Assembly: GCA_034766995.1 (NCBI GenBank)
Contig: CM068313.1
Coordinates: 5,152,461 to 5,216,460, forward strand
Direction: 5' to 3'
From: Acanthacorydalis orientalis
Taxonomy: Eukaryota; Arthropoda; Insecta; Megaloptera; Corydalidae
Length of the DNA: 64,000 nt
Below are positions 10,957-20,644 of the stretch, piece by piece; positions within the stretch are counted from its first letter, which is position 1; every line of letters starts with the position of its first letter. Made by a program: the position numbers and the translations under genes. The notes beneath the pieces are model-generated. The model was not told the DNA's origin. It saw nothing but the letters and a program-made list of their open reading frames with translations, and ran no database searches.

Positions 10957-11515
10957 TTAGGTTGGTAGAAAAATAATTGAGGTCTATGGCCTTCAAATTC
11001 ATAAATATTTTAATCGTTTTTGATTTTTCTGTTTCAAGTGGTCCAGAACTGTTGGGTGACTAACACCTAACTATTGTTGCAAGCTCTCGAATTGTTGTGC
11101 GTGGTTATGATTGAACTAAGGCTTTCATTTGGTCGTTATGAACAGAAGAATGATGCCCGCTACCTTCTTCATATTCAAGGGTCTCGTCCCCAGTACGAAA
11201 TTTTTGGAACAATCTTTGCACAGTACATTCCTTAATAGTACCCACACTAAAAGCATCGTTTAGTTTACAAGCATTTTCTGCTGCTTTACCACCCGTTTTA
11301 AACTCATACAAAATATTCTTTTATTTGTTTATTTTCTATTTTTAATTCAATAACCCAATTAGAAGCCAAATTAATAATAAAATCACAGGCAACGTTACCA
11401 AAATACAGACTGAAAAATGATGTTAAGTTGAACATGACGAAATAACACTTTCACCGAAAAAATTAAAGTTAGAATTCAGAATACAAAAACTGCAATTATT
11501 TTCTTATCAACTTAA
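10957..11515 (-). mobile_element. mariner deletion derivative (TTAGGTTGGT family), DNA-binding part kept
   Basis: Left end TTAGGTTGGTAGAAAAATAA, right end the inverted AATTATTTTCTTATCAACTT. Oriented on the minus strand. From the right come an untranslated leader, the N-terminal transposase helix-turn-helix (MYEFKTGGKAAENACK at 11311 down to 11105), a decayed second HTH (GTTGGGTGACTAACACC, the SHPTVLD region) and then directly the 3' terminal repeat. The catalytic DD34D half of a normal 1.3-kb mariner is missing. The same gross structure recurs at 35882, 43391 and 61525, which suggests amplification of one deleted form. The flanks on both sides share an approximately 75-bp repeat. Confidence 0.82.
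11105..11311 (-). pseudogene. mariner transposase N-terminal HTH fragment (68 codons)
   Basis: Open frame of 68 codons with the mariner Mos1-type first helix-turn-helix: MYEFKTGGKAAENACKLND, GTIKECTVQRLFQKF, RTGDETLEYEEGSGHHSSV and a DQMKALV end. In full-length proteins this domain is followed by a second HTH and the catalytic domain. Here the second HTH is damaged and the catalytic region is gone, so it cannot transpose. Whether it could still bind terminal repeats is unknown. The ATG start is supported by family alignment. Confidence 0.75.
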
Positions 11516-11540
11516 CAGACAATATGTTTTTTTTTAATAT

Positions 11541-11625
11541 CTCAAAAAATTATTAAAAGTTTCAGCTGAGAGAATCTGAGAGGAAGAAGAAAACTTACAA
11601 CTTTGTATATTTAAATAATTTGTGG
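11541..11625. repeat. flank repeat shared with 10876-10957
   Basis: CTCAAAAAATTATTAAAAGT, GAGAGAATCTGAGAGG and CTTACAACTTTGTATATTTA parallel CTCAAAAAATTGTTGAAAGA, GAGAAAATCTAAAG and CTTACAACTTTATATATTTG on the other side of the mariner derivative. Confidence 0.7.
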
Positions 11626-11629
11626 TGTA

Positions 11630-12930
11630 CCCGGTCTGGTTGAAATTTAATTGGAGAAGAAATACTCCTTTTATGAACTTAAAATTAAATCAGACAATTA
11701 TCAAAAATCAATAGATGCTTGTAATTTTATAGATGCTTTCACGTCTAGAATAATTTTCATCACTGCATGTAAAATCAGTAAAGCCTTCAAGTACGGATTT
11801 CAAAGGCGAATCTGTAAAAAAATACATCCTTGTTCCTTTTTAAGCCCACGCTACCGAATTCGCTGTCCTAAATAGGATTATTATACATAAGTATAGAGTT
11901 TTTTTTCCTCCAAATGATATATTAAAACCTCTATACAAGTTTCTATTAAAAATTTTAATATTTATAAAAATGTAGATCACTGATTAAAAAAACCTGTACA
12001 ATTTTGATTTATAATTTACTGTGTATAGAAAATCTTTATATAACAAGACATTGAGGAATTAAATTTCAATATAAATTGATTTTTTATAACCTTAATGATA
12101 TACTAAGCAAGATTAGATTTATAAAAGATTTTATAATTTCAATTTATTATAAGTACTCTAATCATTTCAAAGTTTCCGACTTACTTATAAATATGTATAT
12201 TTTTATCTTTTTTAATGAATACATATTTATGGCGTGAAAATGAAACATTTATATACATTATTCAACAGACTGTTAAGGCAATCATTAGACTATGACTGAT
12301 TAACTTCTAAACTGCTAATAAATAAAATAATGTACTTGGAGAATAAAGGTTTTATGAATATTCTCAAATGTTATATTTTATTGTGTAAAGTTTTACATAT
12401 TACTTTGTGATAGAAAAAAGTAAAACATATCATGATTTTGAACCTGAATTTACAAAAAATATTTATATTTCATTCAGAAAGTGTCTCAAATCTCGAACTT
12501 GTTTTCAATTTGATTGAAGTGTGTCCTTAAAATAAACGATAGAATTATTTACTGGAAAAAAATACAAAAAAAATTATTTGACAGTCACTATTCTTTTATA
12601 AATCGGTGTGAATAAATAATGTAGATATTTTTTAAGAAATCGTTCTTAAAATTTAAGAAATCTGTAATTAAATTTTAAATCATTTTCTAAGAAGCACTAA
12701 TAGATGAAATTTATCAGTTGGTTTTATTAATAAGACTAAAGAAAAAATACCTTGCGTTTGAAATTATAAAAAAAAATAGTATTTAGTGTATATATTTGTT
12801 ACTGAATTTGATAGAACAGTTTGTTAATAAATATGAGATTATTTTTAGCTGTCGACTTGAATAAAAAATAGATATTAAGAATTCAAACACAGAAATTGTT
12901 GCTTTAAAATACAGTTCTGATAATGTGACA
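11630..12930. other. AT-rich DNA without recognised genes
   Basis: A 74-codon open frame at 11651-11875 (plus) shows no domain, repeat or signal I recognise. The rest is low-complexity AT DNA with no array over 20 bp. Confidence 0.4.
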
Positions 12931-12935
12931 AAATT

Positions 12936-13095
12936 CACTTTCACAAATGAATTCTTTTTCATTCTAGAAACCATAAAAGATTTTTCTGATCAAAAATATT
13001 CAATAAGTCTTAATCGATCACTACTTATATGTATTTCGATGACTATTTTATTATATCAGAGCACAAAGGCATAAATAAATCTTTCTTTGCCCTGA
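12936..13095. repeat. dispersed repeat with CAAAAATGTTCAAT-type core (copy)
   Basis: CACAAATGAATTCTTTTTCA, then TTTCTGATCAAAAATATTCA, TATGTATTTCGATGA and GCACAAAGGCATAAATAAAT. It shares word order with copies at 15965, 37500, 39355, 46715 and 49960. Confidence 0.62.
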
Positions 13096-13377
13096 AAAAA
13101 GACATGTCTGTAGTTTATGTCGAAGAAAATAATTAATTTATGAAATCGTTTTTAAAATTTTCAAGATTCATAAATGTTTTCAATTATTTTTTCAAAAACA
13201 TGACAAGCTCTCAAAAAAGAACTTATTAAATATTTCTACTTCTAAAACATTTAATTTAGAAAAAACTAGTTTCTCTATTTGTATAATATCCGGTATTAAA
13301 ATTATAAAAGATTATTTTTACTGAAAATAATTATTATGATTCTTGTGAATTAGAACGATTTTTTATGAATTATACCA

Positions 13378-13510
13378 TGACTAGTTTCGACTCGATCCAT
13401 CCTCAGATAGTTTGTCAACATTTTAATTAAATCTTCTTCCTTAATTTTTGAACAAGTTATCTATAAGCTATCCGATGATGACTTAAGAATCGAAACCAAT
13501 CGAAATAGGT
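13378..13510. repeat. foldback repeat, diverged copy 3
   Basis: The left arm CTAGTTTCGACTCGATCCAT pairs loosely with the right arm TGACTTAAGAATCGAAACCA. Related to the 7253 and 9733 repeats by the GTTTCG...CGAAAC ends, with a longer loop. Confidence 0.5.
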
Positions 13511-13514
13511 AGAT

Positions 13515-14300
13515 TCGTGTGGTCCATAAGACTAAGTATTCCATGAGAATATATAATAGAAAAATAGATGTTGAAGAAAATAATTAAATGTGTGATTGAG
13601 AATGATAAAAGATTCATTACATCAACAAGATATTTGAAGTTAGTTCAGAAACTGAAACTAGTTGTAGTAAAATTACTCAAGTGACTTATCAAGATCAAAA
13701 TTACCCGGAAATCATCTGTCAAAAAGAGACACTTATCAAGCAAGTTTTATCATTAAGACATTTATTACAAAAATGTCATCTAATCATTAAAAATAATTAC
13801 CGGCGTGATTTATAAAATAGTTTGTTTATAAAAAAGTGACGTATCACAAATCAAATTAAAAATAAAATAGATGTTACTTGAAGAATTTCATTCAGGAAAT
13901 TGTTTTTAAAATACTAAGAAGACATAATTACGTTTTGAATTATTTTCTGAAAACATTTCAAGCTGTCAAAACGGAAACTTATTAAGCGTTTTTTACCAGT
14001 AAGACAGTCACTTTCTGAAAAATGACATATGCCGCGAGACGGAATACGAACTTGTGATATATTAATCAACAACTCAACGTGCTAGATAAAACTCTTAACA
14101 TTTATTATTGTTTTCATTACAGATAATTGTTTTTAAGGATAATTTATAGTGCTTTTTTATTTTATTTTTTATACATTTTATTTTTTATACATTTTATTCT
14201 AAAGAATTGTTTTCATGATATTTAATTAATGTCATATTAATTAAATATATCGGAATGGGTATTTAAATATTTACTTATAAGCGAGAAAAAATATTTTATT
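13515..14300. other. AT-rich DNA without recognised genes
   Basis: Nothing assigned. A duplicated TTTTATTTTTTATACA word lies near 14157-14195. Confidence 0.4.
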
Positions 14301-14329
14301 TACATAGTTTGAATCGTTTTCACCTTGAC

Positions 14330-15060
14330 ACTGTTTCTGTTCCGCGATATGTGTACGCAGAGCTTTCAGTGCTTTTGTATACAACGTACATTAAATGTGT
14401 TTATACACACACGTCGTCGTAGAAATGTAAAAAAATCGAACAACCTACATCAACGTTCGAACAAATCGTCAATTATTTCCGTCGTCGGTCTATTTTTAGC
14501 AAATACTCATCCCTTAAATTAAACTGCCAGTCTTTGGCAACTTGTGAATGCGGCATGTGTAAAAAGCGTGCATGGTAACAAACACGACGTTGCCGCCGCC
14601 ACCCCCGTAAATAAATCGTTAAACGTCAAACAGCGTGTCCGTTATACGAAAAACCTATTCGACAGTATACATAAAATCGGAAATACACTCACCTGTGTGA
14701 ACCGATGACAATGACGGCGAAACGCTGCACAACTACAACACAACACAAACGCGTACTGAACACACAAGATGTAAATCGAAATGACATTTACAGGGTATAT
14801 ATTATATATGTATGTGTATATACTTGATGTGTATATATATATTTGTAAAAAACACACGTTGAGCGGAGACGATCACAAGACAACAACCAACCAACACGGT
14901 CGCCAGCACTGCACTGTCAAGCGAGAGCCATGTGTTGTGTAGGGGATGTGTTTGTGCGGCCATAGTCGAATATCAGTGTGCGACGGGTCTATAGAGTTGT
15001 CTTGCACGCGGATGTAGTGTAATGTATTGACAGAACGCCGGTTCGATGTATTTTTCTGAT
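14330..15060. other. higher-GC, CpG-bearing island
   Basis: Many CG dinucleotides and little simple repeat compared with neighbours (CACGACGTTGCCGCCGCCACC near 14582, CGCCGGTTCGATG near 15035). This composition in AT-rich insect DNA usually marks exons, promoters or enhancers; the function here is inferred only. It includes the candidate first exon. Confidence 0.4.
14693..14920 (-). other. candidate non-coding first exon with consensus splice donor
   Basis: Read on the minus strand, this 230-bp stretch is GC-richer and less repetitive than its surroundings (GTTGGTTGGTTGTTGTC, CGATCGTCTCCGCTCAACG-like text, CAGCGTTTCGCCGTCATTG). It ends in CACACAG at 14693, followed by GTGAGTGTATTT, a perfect CAG|GTGAGT donor. 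No long open frame crosses it, so it would be 5' untranslated sequence. The 5' limit is a guess placed at the GACAGTGCAGTGC initiator-like words near 14920. If real, the gene continues to the left, making 1-14.69 kb part of its first intron. A short TA-rich patch (14810-14840) lies inside, which weakens the call. Confidence 0.4.
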
Positions 15061-15302
15061 GAATTATAATATATGTTGATAAATTTCAAAACGTACACAC
15101 GACCTTGATCGAAAATAGAAACAGCGAATCTCTAATTTCAATGTATCATTAAAACTATGTTTTTTTTTAATTTAAAACTATTGTCCTATTCTTTAAAAAA
15201 AACATTTTTTCTAACACTATTTATTGCTGTATGTAAATTTGTGTTGACTGAAATAGATATCTTTTTTTTGCAAATTAATGTAAACGAAAACTAGAAATTG
15301 TA

Positions 15303-15848
15303 TGAGGGTGATTTGAAAAGTTCGAAGCCTTACATATAATTGGAGGTAATATTTTAAGTATTTGTGGCGCATTAAGAGCGATATCTATCTTATACATACC
15401 CTAAAAGTCTATACTTAATGTGTCAACCAGTTTGTTGTAAACATCAGTTCAAGTAAAGTTCTCTTTGTGCTGTTGTTGAAATTGATCAAGTGAAATATTG
15501 TGCGTTGAAAAAGTTTTTTGTCAAAAAAGTTTAACGACAACATAAATTTTTAATGAGATGAAAAATGTACTGGATGATAGTGCACCTTCGTATAAAACCG
15601 TTAAGTGACAGGCTGATTTTAAATGTTGCCATGCAGGCTTAGGAGGTAACCCGAGTAGTGGACGTTCGAAAATTGCAATGACAGAAGAAACAATTCACAC
15701 AGTGCACAATATTGTCTTACAGGATAGGCGACTGAAGGTGTTAGAAATTGATAAAGTTATGGGTGTCTCAGATAAATGCGTGTGTCATATTCTAACTGAA
15801 GAGTTAGTCTCTATACTAAGAACCGCAATTATTTTCCACTAACATAAT
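15303..15848 (+). mobile_element. truncated mariner ending in a foreign-looking terminal repeat
   Basis: Starts GAGGGTGATTTGAAAAGTTC beside a TA, a mariner-type end. The decayed N-terminal transposase follows on the plus strand (NEMKNVLDDSAPSYKTVK, GRSKIAMTEETI, VLQDRRLKVLEIDKVMGVSD, CHILTEEL), covering both helix-turn-helix domains. After EELVS the sequence jumps straight to CCGCAATTATTTTCCACTAA, the 3' terminal-repeat type of the TTAGGTTGGT family. The catalytic domain is absent. The unlike ends suggest a recombinant or a second insertion at the break. Confidence 0.72.
15480..15815 (+). pseudogene. mariner transposase N-terminal half, decayed
   Basis: Frames with stops encode CALKKFFVKK, NEMKNVLDDSAPSYKTVK then a TGA at the usual Trp, QADFK, GNPSSGRSKIAMTEETIHTV, RRLKVLEIDKVMGVSDKCV and HILTEELVS. 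This is the HTH_48/GVQW3-type DNA-binding region found in mariner proteins. No catalytic residues remain. Confidence 0.72.
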
Positions 15849-15964
15849 AATAATCAAAAATGATAAAAAATTAATTATTAAACATTCTAATGATTTCGTC
15901 TTAAAAATTGTTTTTGAATATCTAATCTTCCAGTTTATTTTCTTTATAACGAAATAAATCTTTC

Positions 15965-16172
15965 ACTAATGATTTTTTTAATTTACATCACAGGTCAAAA
16001 AAAAATCGTTTGGATCAAAAATGTTCAATAAATGATTTAATAACTATGATCTTTATTGTTAGTTATACTCATTTAGATGACAATTCCGTGATGCATCTTT
16101 ATATGCTGATATATGCATCTTTATACTCGATACGTAAAAACCGTAATTATTTTTGCACCAACCTAATAGAAA
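15965..16172. mobile_element. dispersed-repeat copy ending in a mariner 3' terminal repeat
   Basis: 15965-16080 carries the dispersed repeat words (GGATCAAAAATGTTCAATAA, TTATTGTTAGTTATACTCAT). The right part, TTTATACTCGATACGTAAAA then ATTATTTTTGCACCAACCTA, equals the 3' end of the mariner at 52735-53037 (TTTCTACTCGATATGTAAAA, ATTATTTTTGCACCAACGTA). No transposase codons are recognisable. Confidence 0.6.
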
Positions 16173-16409
16173 AAGGTTTGTTTGACATCGACTGAAATTG
16201 TCATAATTATATTTTTAATGAAAATGATTTGATTTTATGTCTTGTTTACACTGTAAAATCGTAATAAAACTGTAGAAAAAATATCATTGTGATTCTAAAA
16301 ACTGATTGATATATTTTAAAATTTAAAAAATCCGTTAAAAACAACGTTCCAACGTACAAGAATCGCAATTCGAACGATAACTCGATCAATAAATCAATTT
16401 TTCTTAAAC

Positions 16410-16720
16410 CAGTGACACACATTGACGCTGATGCACTCGTTCCGTACCTGTGTTCACACAAACACGGATCTATGGTATCGGCGAAAGCGTGTTCTGCGCA
16501 TGCTCCACTCATACAGTCGACCGTCAGTCGACGCGGTTTCTCGCGCTCTGCCTGTTAAATATGGATTTTTTATAATCCATTTCTCCGTACACACTCGCAC
16601 GCACACAGCCAAGCTACGCGTGCACGTATACACGTACGTGCACGCACACACCGACGCACGCGCTTCTTCATTCCTACCTGTACGATGTTTAATGTAAGGT
16701 GCATGTCAGTCGGTTCGTGT
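16410..16720. other. higher-GC island with CACA/ACGT repeats and possible minus-strand donors
   Basis: Unusually GC- and CpG-rich for the window, with CACGTATACACGTACGTGCA at 16623-16642, an ACGT-rich near-palindrome. On the minus strand two CAG|GT sites occur (CAG|GTACGG ending at 16448, CAG|GTAGGA ending at 16678). A palindromic GTCGACCGTCAGTCGAC lies near 16516. No protein domain is seen; promoter, enhancer or untranslated exon are all possible. Confidence 0.35.
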
Positions 16721-17329
16721 GCGTGCTATACTCTTGACAATTTCTGCTTACGTCGAAACAAATCGTGACTTAATAAAGCGTTCGTTTATTTATTCATACC
16801 AGTTTAAACATTTGATTGTTATATCTTCTTCGTCTTCCACTCGAGTAGCAATGTTAAACAAGCTGAATCCCTTACAAGGGATTGCGGTGCTCAATGTCAT
16901 TCCGAGGAGGAATACAGTGACGGAAGAAATGTAATTGAAGTCTTTGAAAAATGTAAGAAGTCTTTCGCATTAAATTTTTTTGGAGGAGCGCTCGTCCATG
17001 ATATGAATTAAATGAATGATGTTTCAAATAGAAAAACAAATCCACTATGAATTCACAATGTAATTCTGATAAAAGCTAGAGTGATTTTCTCAATGGAAAT
17101 TTTCACTTCCCCCTTAAATTAATTTCCTTATAGAAAATGTTCGATAAGTAATCATTGATAGTTTTGAATTGTGTTTATGCAAATTTCGAGACGATGCTCG
17201 TAATTCACAAATGACATTTAAAATGATAGACAGAATATGTTTAGAAAATATAAAATAAACAAGTAACAGATTACACACACCGCCTTTAATGCCTTGCAGT
17301 CTGCAGATGCTGGTAACGTCATCAGAATG

Positions 17330-17331
<2 letters not shown>

Positions 17332-17397
<66 letters not shown>
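17332..17397. repeat. (TA)n microsatellite
   Basis: Pure TA array of about 66 bp preceding the first unit of a local tandem duplication. Confidence 0.98.
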
Positions 17398-17400
<3 letters not shown>

Positions 17401-17614
17401 CAAACAACCATAAAAATTATTTAAAAATCAATTATTGAAATTTTACATGAGAATTTTCTTCATGCCACATAGTGTGCATGAAAGAAGTGTTTGGTACTAT
17501 GAATGATTATAAAAATTACATTATAATATCGTATGAAATCGTATATTTTTATATAAATATAATTTTTTAAGAAATCGATAGGCTGAAACACAGAGATGTT
17601 TTTAAATAGCTTGC

Positions 17615-17616
<2 letters not shown>

Positions 17617-17680
<64 letters not shown>

Positions 17681-17681
17681 T

Positions 17682-17759
<78 letters not shown>
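17617..17759. repeat. (TA)n microsatellite, longest block in the duplication
   Basis: About 140 bp of TA with two short breaks (near 17679 and 17705). Confidence 0.98.
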
Positions 17760-17762
<3 letters not shown>

Positions 17763-17960
17763 ACAACTATAAAAATTATGTAAAAAACAATTATTTAACT
17801 TTTAGAAGAGAATTTGCTTTATGGCACATAGTGTGCACGAAAGTAGTGTTTGGTACTATGAATTATCATAATAATTACACTATAATATCATATTTTTATA
17901 TAAATATATATTTTTTAAAAAATCAATGGGCTGAAACAGAGAAGATATTTTTAAATAGTT

Positions 17961-17962
<2 letters not shown>

Positions 17963-18023
<61 letters not shown>

Positions 18024-18027
18024 ATAA
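17963..18027. repeat. (TA)n microsatellite
   Basis: TA array closing the second duplication unit, ending in TATG units. Confidence 0.97.
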
Positions 18028-18084
18028 TAGTATTTAGCCACAAAAAAGTTTAAAAAAAAATTTACTGCCATGGTTCTATAGACA

Positions 18085-18089
18085 TACAA

Positions 18090-18134
<45 letters not shown>
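18085..18134. repeat. compound (CA)n-(TA)n microsatellite
   Basis: CA repeats (18087-18108) run directly into TA repeats. Confidence 0.97.
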
Positions 18135-18135
<1 letters not shown>

Positions 18136-18193
18136 CGATTACATTGCTATATATCTGATAATAATTATATAGACATAATGACTTTTAAAAAAT

Positions 18194-18303
18194 ATGTTTA
18201 TTGTTTCATTCCATTGCATGTGCAGGCTTGTAATTGAGAAGTGGCCGAGCGCAACGAGATCGGAGATTAGTGAGCTAAGCGAGCAGCGGGCGAAGCCCCC
18301 TGG
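18194..18303 (+). mobile_element. Helitron-like 3' tail, copy 1
   Basis: TTTATTGTTTCATTCCATTG, GCAGGCTTGTAATTGAGAAG, CCGAGCGCAACGAG and a final GCGGGCGAAGCCCCCTGG. The stretch is GC-rich against AT-rich flanks and ends in a short hairpin (GGGC GAA GCCC) followed by CCTGG and a T. Helitron-type elements end in a hairpin followed by CTRR next to T; CTGG fits. A related tail lies at 40130-40230. No helicase or Rep sequence is present, so the assignment rests on the end structure. Confidence 0.45.
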
Positions 18304-18328
18304 TATATATATATATATATATATATAA
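18304..18328. repeat. (TA)n microsatellite
   Basis: Short TA array directly after the Helitron-like tail. Confidence 0.95.
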
Positions 18329-18329
18329 A

Positions 18330-19290
18330 TTTAAAGGGAGAAGAAGATAGAGAGATATTTAAGAAAATTCATTGTCAGATTTTCTGTTAAAAAAATTTTG
18401 ATTTTAAACAACAATTTTCTGAATAAACAAAACAAAGTACTAAAAACTAAACTCTAACAAATTAATTATTTCTTTTAAATTTCTATTTTCGCCGATTGTT
18501 TTCATAGCTACTACATGTTTTGTGTCCATCGAAAATTAACTAATTAGGGCTGTATAGTATACTTACAATTAGGGTCCTGAAGATGATAGCATTGCTATCA
18601 AAATATGTATTAGCAATAATCAAAAATTATCAATAAGCATTCTTAGAAAGTTTTTGATCAAAGAAATATATTTTATTTATATATACAAATATCAATAATA
18701 CATTTATTTCCAAAGTTAGGACTGTTATCTAATATAAGTTTATATTAGAATGATTTATTTTTACATTTAATACAGTTTTTATGCTATCTTTGTAACTAGC
18801 ACCAATGAATATTTGTCTCACCATATAACCCACAGATTTTTTTCTAACTTGGTACTCAGTAGATACTGGCTTCTCTATCAAAATATGCATAAACAACAAT
18901 TAAAGGTTACTAATTATAAACCTTTGAAGATTTATGACCTGAAAAATATTTCTGATTTTGTGGGAGGAAAGAAAAAGCCATTTCTTAAAATAATTGCAGC
19001 TACAGTGCCAACTGTATTGTGAAATTATACACTAGTTTGATATTGACATATATTCAATATTTATTTAATATGTGTGAAATATTTAGTATTAGGCTAAATC
19101 AAAGTGTCAACCCACTAGGGATTAAAAAATGTTTAAGATGTTTTCAGGCCAAACTTAACGTAATTAAGGAAGCTTTTCGAACAAAAATATTTTAATTATT
19201 AGCAGGAAAGAACAATAATGCTTCCAGACGATTTCTATTACTGATCATATATTTCTTACAAGGTAGAAAAGTTTTAAACACTGGAGGAAT
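18330..19290. other. AT-rich DNA without recognised genes
   Basis: A 69-codon open frame at 18813-19022 (plus) shows no domain I recognise. A CTGAAGATGATAGCATTGCT word at 18578-18597 recalls the CTGAAGATG centre of the foldback repeats. Confidence 0.4.
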
Positions 19291-19299
19291 CTCCTCTAT

Positions 19300-19615
19300 A
19301 GTTCTGATTGAGCAAGAAGATTGAAATAGTCACTCCGAAACCTTTGAAACTATTTTCTGCATGTTTTATGTCTCAAAACACTTTCCCCAAAGCCGGACAA
19401 ATCATTCCCGTAGCTTCGATTGTGTTTTTTTCAACTGGAATTCGAAAAGTATCCATTGCCGTATATGTTGCTTTTCGGTCGCCATCATGTTCACTACTGT
19501 TTGTGAGGTTATGGCAACTACTTGCTCAAGATCTATAGTGTTTTTAAATTTAAAGATTGACATCCTAAAACGACGAGCAAATATATTAATTTATCCAATT
19601 TAAAGTCACTGATTA
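19300..19615 (-). pseudogene. mariner 5' end and N-terminal transposase, decayed
   Basis: On the minus strand this matches the 54525-54849 fragment word for word: GTTGCCATAACCTCACAAAC, GAACATGATGGCGACCG and GAAAAGCAACATATACGGCA, then sequence for a Mos1-type first HTH. From the initiator, words like TVMATEKQHI, FEFQLKKN and MICPALGK can be read with frameshifts. The terminal repeat at the right (near 19590-19615) is badly worn. Nothing of the catalytic domain is seen to the left. Confidence 0.6.
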
Positions 19616-19625
19616 GTTCATATAC

Positions 19626-19629
<4 letters not shown>

Positions 19630-19679
<50 letters not shown>

Positions 19680-19694
19680 TAGATAGATAGATAC
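19630..19694. repeat. (TA)n-(GATA)n microsatellite
   Basis: 48 bp of TA followed by four to five GATA units. Confidence 0.97.
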
Positions 19695-19832
19695 GCATAT
19701 ATGTATATTAAGGACAAATATACATAATTGAAAACAATTTTCAAAGATAATACTAGTACAAAAACTTATGCGACTAGAATATTTGAAAACGGTTTCAATT
19801 ACTTTTTTCTGAAATGAAGATAAATAATAATA

Positions 19833-19836
<4 letters not shown>

Positions 19837-19867
<31 letters not shown>
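19837..19867. repeat. (TA)n microsatellite
   Basis: Short TA array. Confidence 0.95.
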
Positions 19868-19869
<2 letters not shown>

Positions 19870-20075
19870 AATATAAATAAATTACGTAAGACCCAAATTG
19901 CATTTCTAAAAAAGCTATAACTACAAAAAGAAAGAAAATTAATCTCCTCATGCTTTTATATCAAATTACTTGAAAGTAATTTACATCAGAAGGAATATTT
20001 AATTTGAAATTTATATTTAATTAGAGGGTAATTAAATACATTCACTTCTTAGAAGAAAATAAGCAAGTATGACCA

Positions 20076-20078
<3 letters not shown>

Positions 20079-20125
<47 letters not shown>
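20079..20125. repeat. (TA)n microsatellite
   Basis: TA array with one phase slip near 20120. Confidence 0.96.
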
Positions 20126-20126
<1 letters not shown>

Positions 20127-20528
20127 ATTTGGCAATATAATTTTTTTCTTAAAATATTTTTATATCATACGTTGTGTTTTCTTTTACACTGACATTATTT
20201 CGTCTTTGAATACGTTTTTTTTTTGCTTTGCGCGTGTATAAAAAATGTATCTCTCGACTGATATCATCATTTTTCACTTCTCCATCCAAAATAATCTCAT
20301 TCAATTTTCTTTCAGCTTCAACGTATAGTCATTTGAAGTATTTGTCATGTTCTTATGTTACATTTTATACCTATGGAAATCACTGTTTGGTAATAATATT
20401 TCAAATAAATTCTCTCGATATATTACTGAAAAAATTATTTTGACATCCGCTATCGGGTCTTGGATTCTTTATTATATTTTTTTTACTTTTCAATTTATTT
20501 TCATACACACTTATTATATATATACATT

Positions 20529-20529
20529 C

Positions 20530-20598
<69 letters not shown>
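20529..20598. repeat. (CATA)n-(TA)n microsatellite
   Basis: CATA units followed by about 45 bp of TA and a TATG break. Confidence 0.97.
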
Positions 20599-20599
<1 letters not shown>

Positions 20600-20644
20600 T
20601 AAATACGTTTTTATAGACCCTACTAAAGAAGTTTCTAAATAATC

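Larger units (their letters stand above)
17398..18027. repeat. tandem duplication, two units of about 360 bp
   Basis: Unit 1 (17398-17759) and unit 2 (17760-18027) share, in order, TTCAAACAAC then TAAAAATTAT, CACATAGTGTGCA, AGTGTTTGGTACTATGAAT, TATAATATC, GGCTGAAACA and TTTTAAATAG then TTGCAT. Each unit ends in a (TA)n array. Divergence of roughly ten percent plus small indels shows an old duplication. Confidence 0.9.

Noticed and set aside
16559..16660. CACA-rich ACGT stretch as a tRNA or structured RNA gene
   Set aside because: No cloverleaf, A box or B box could be found; it reads as an irregular CA/ACGT repeat.
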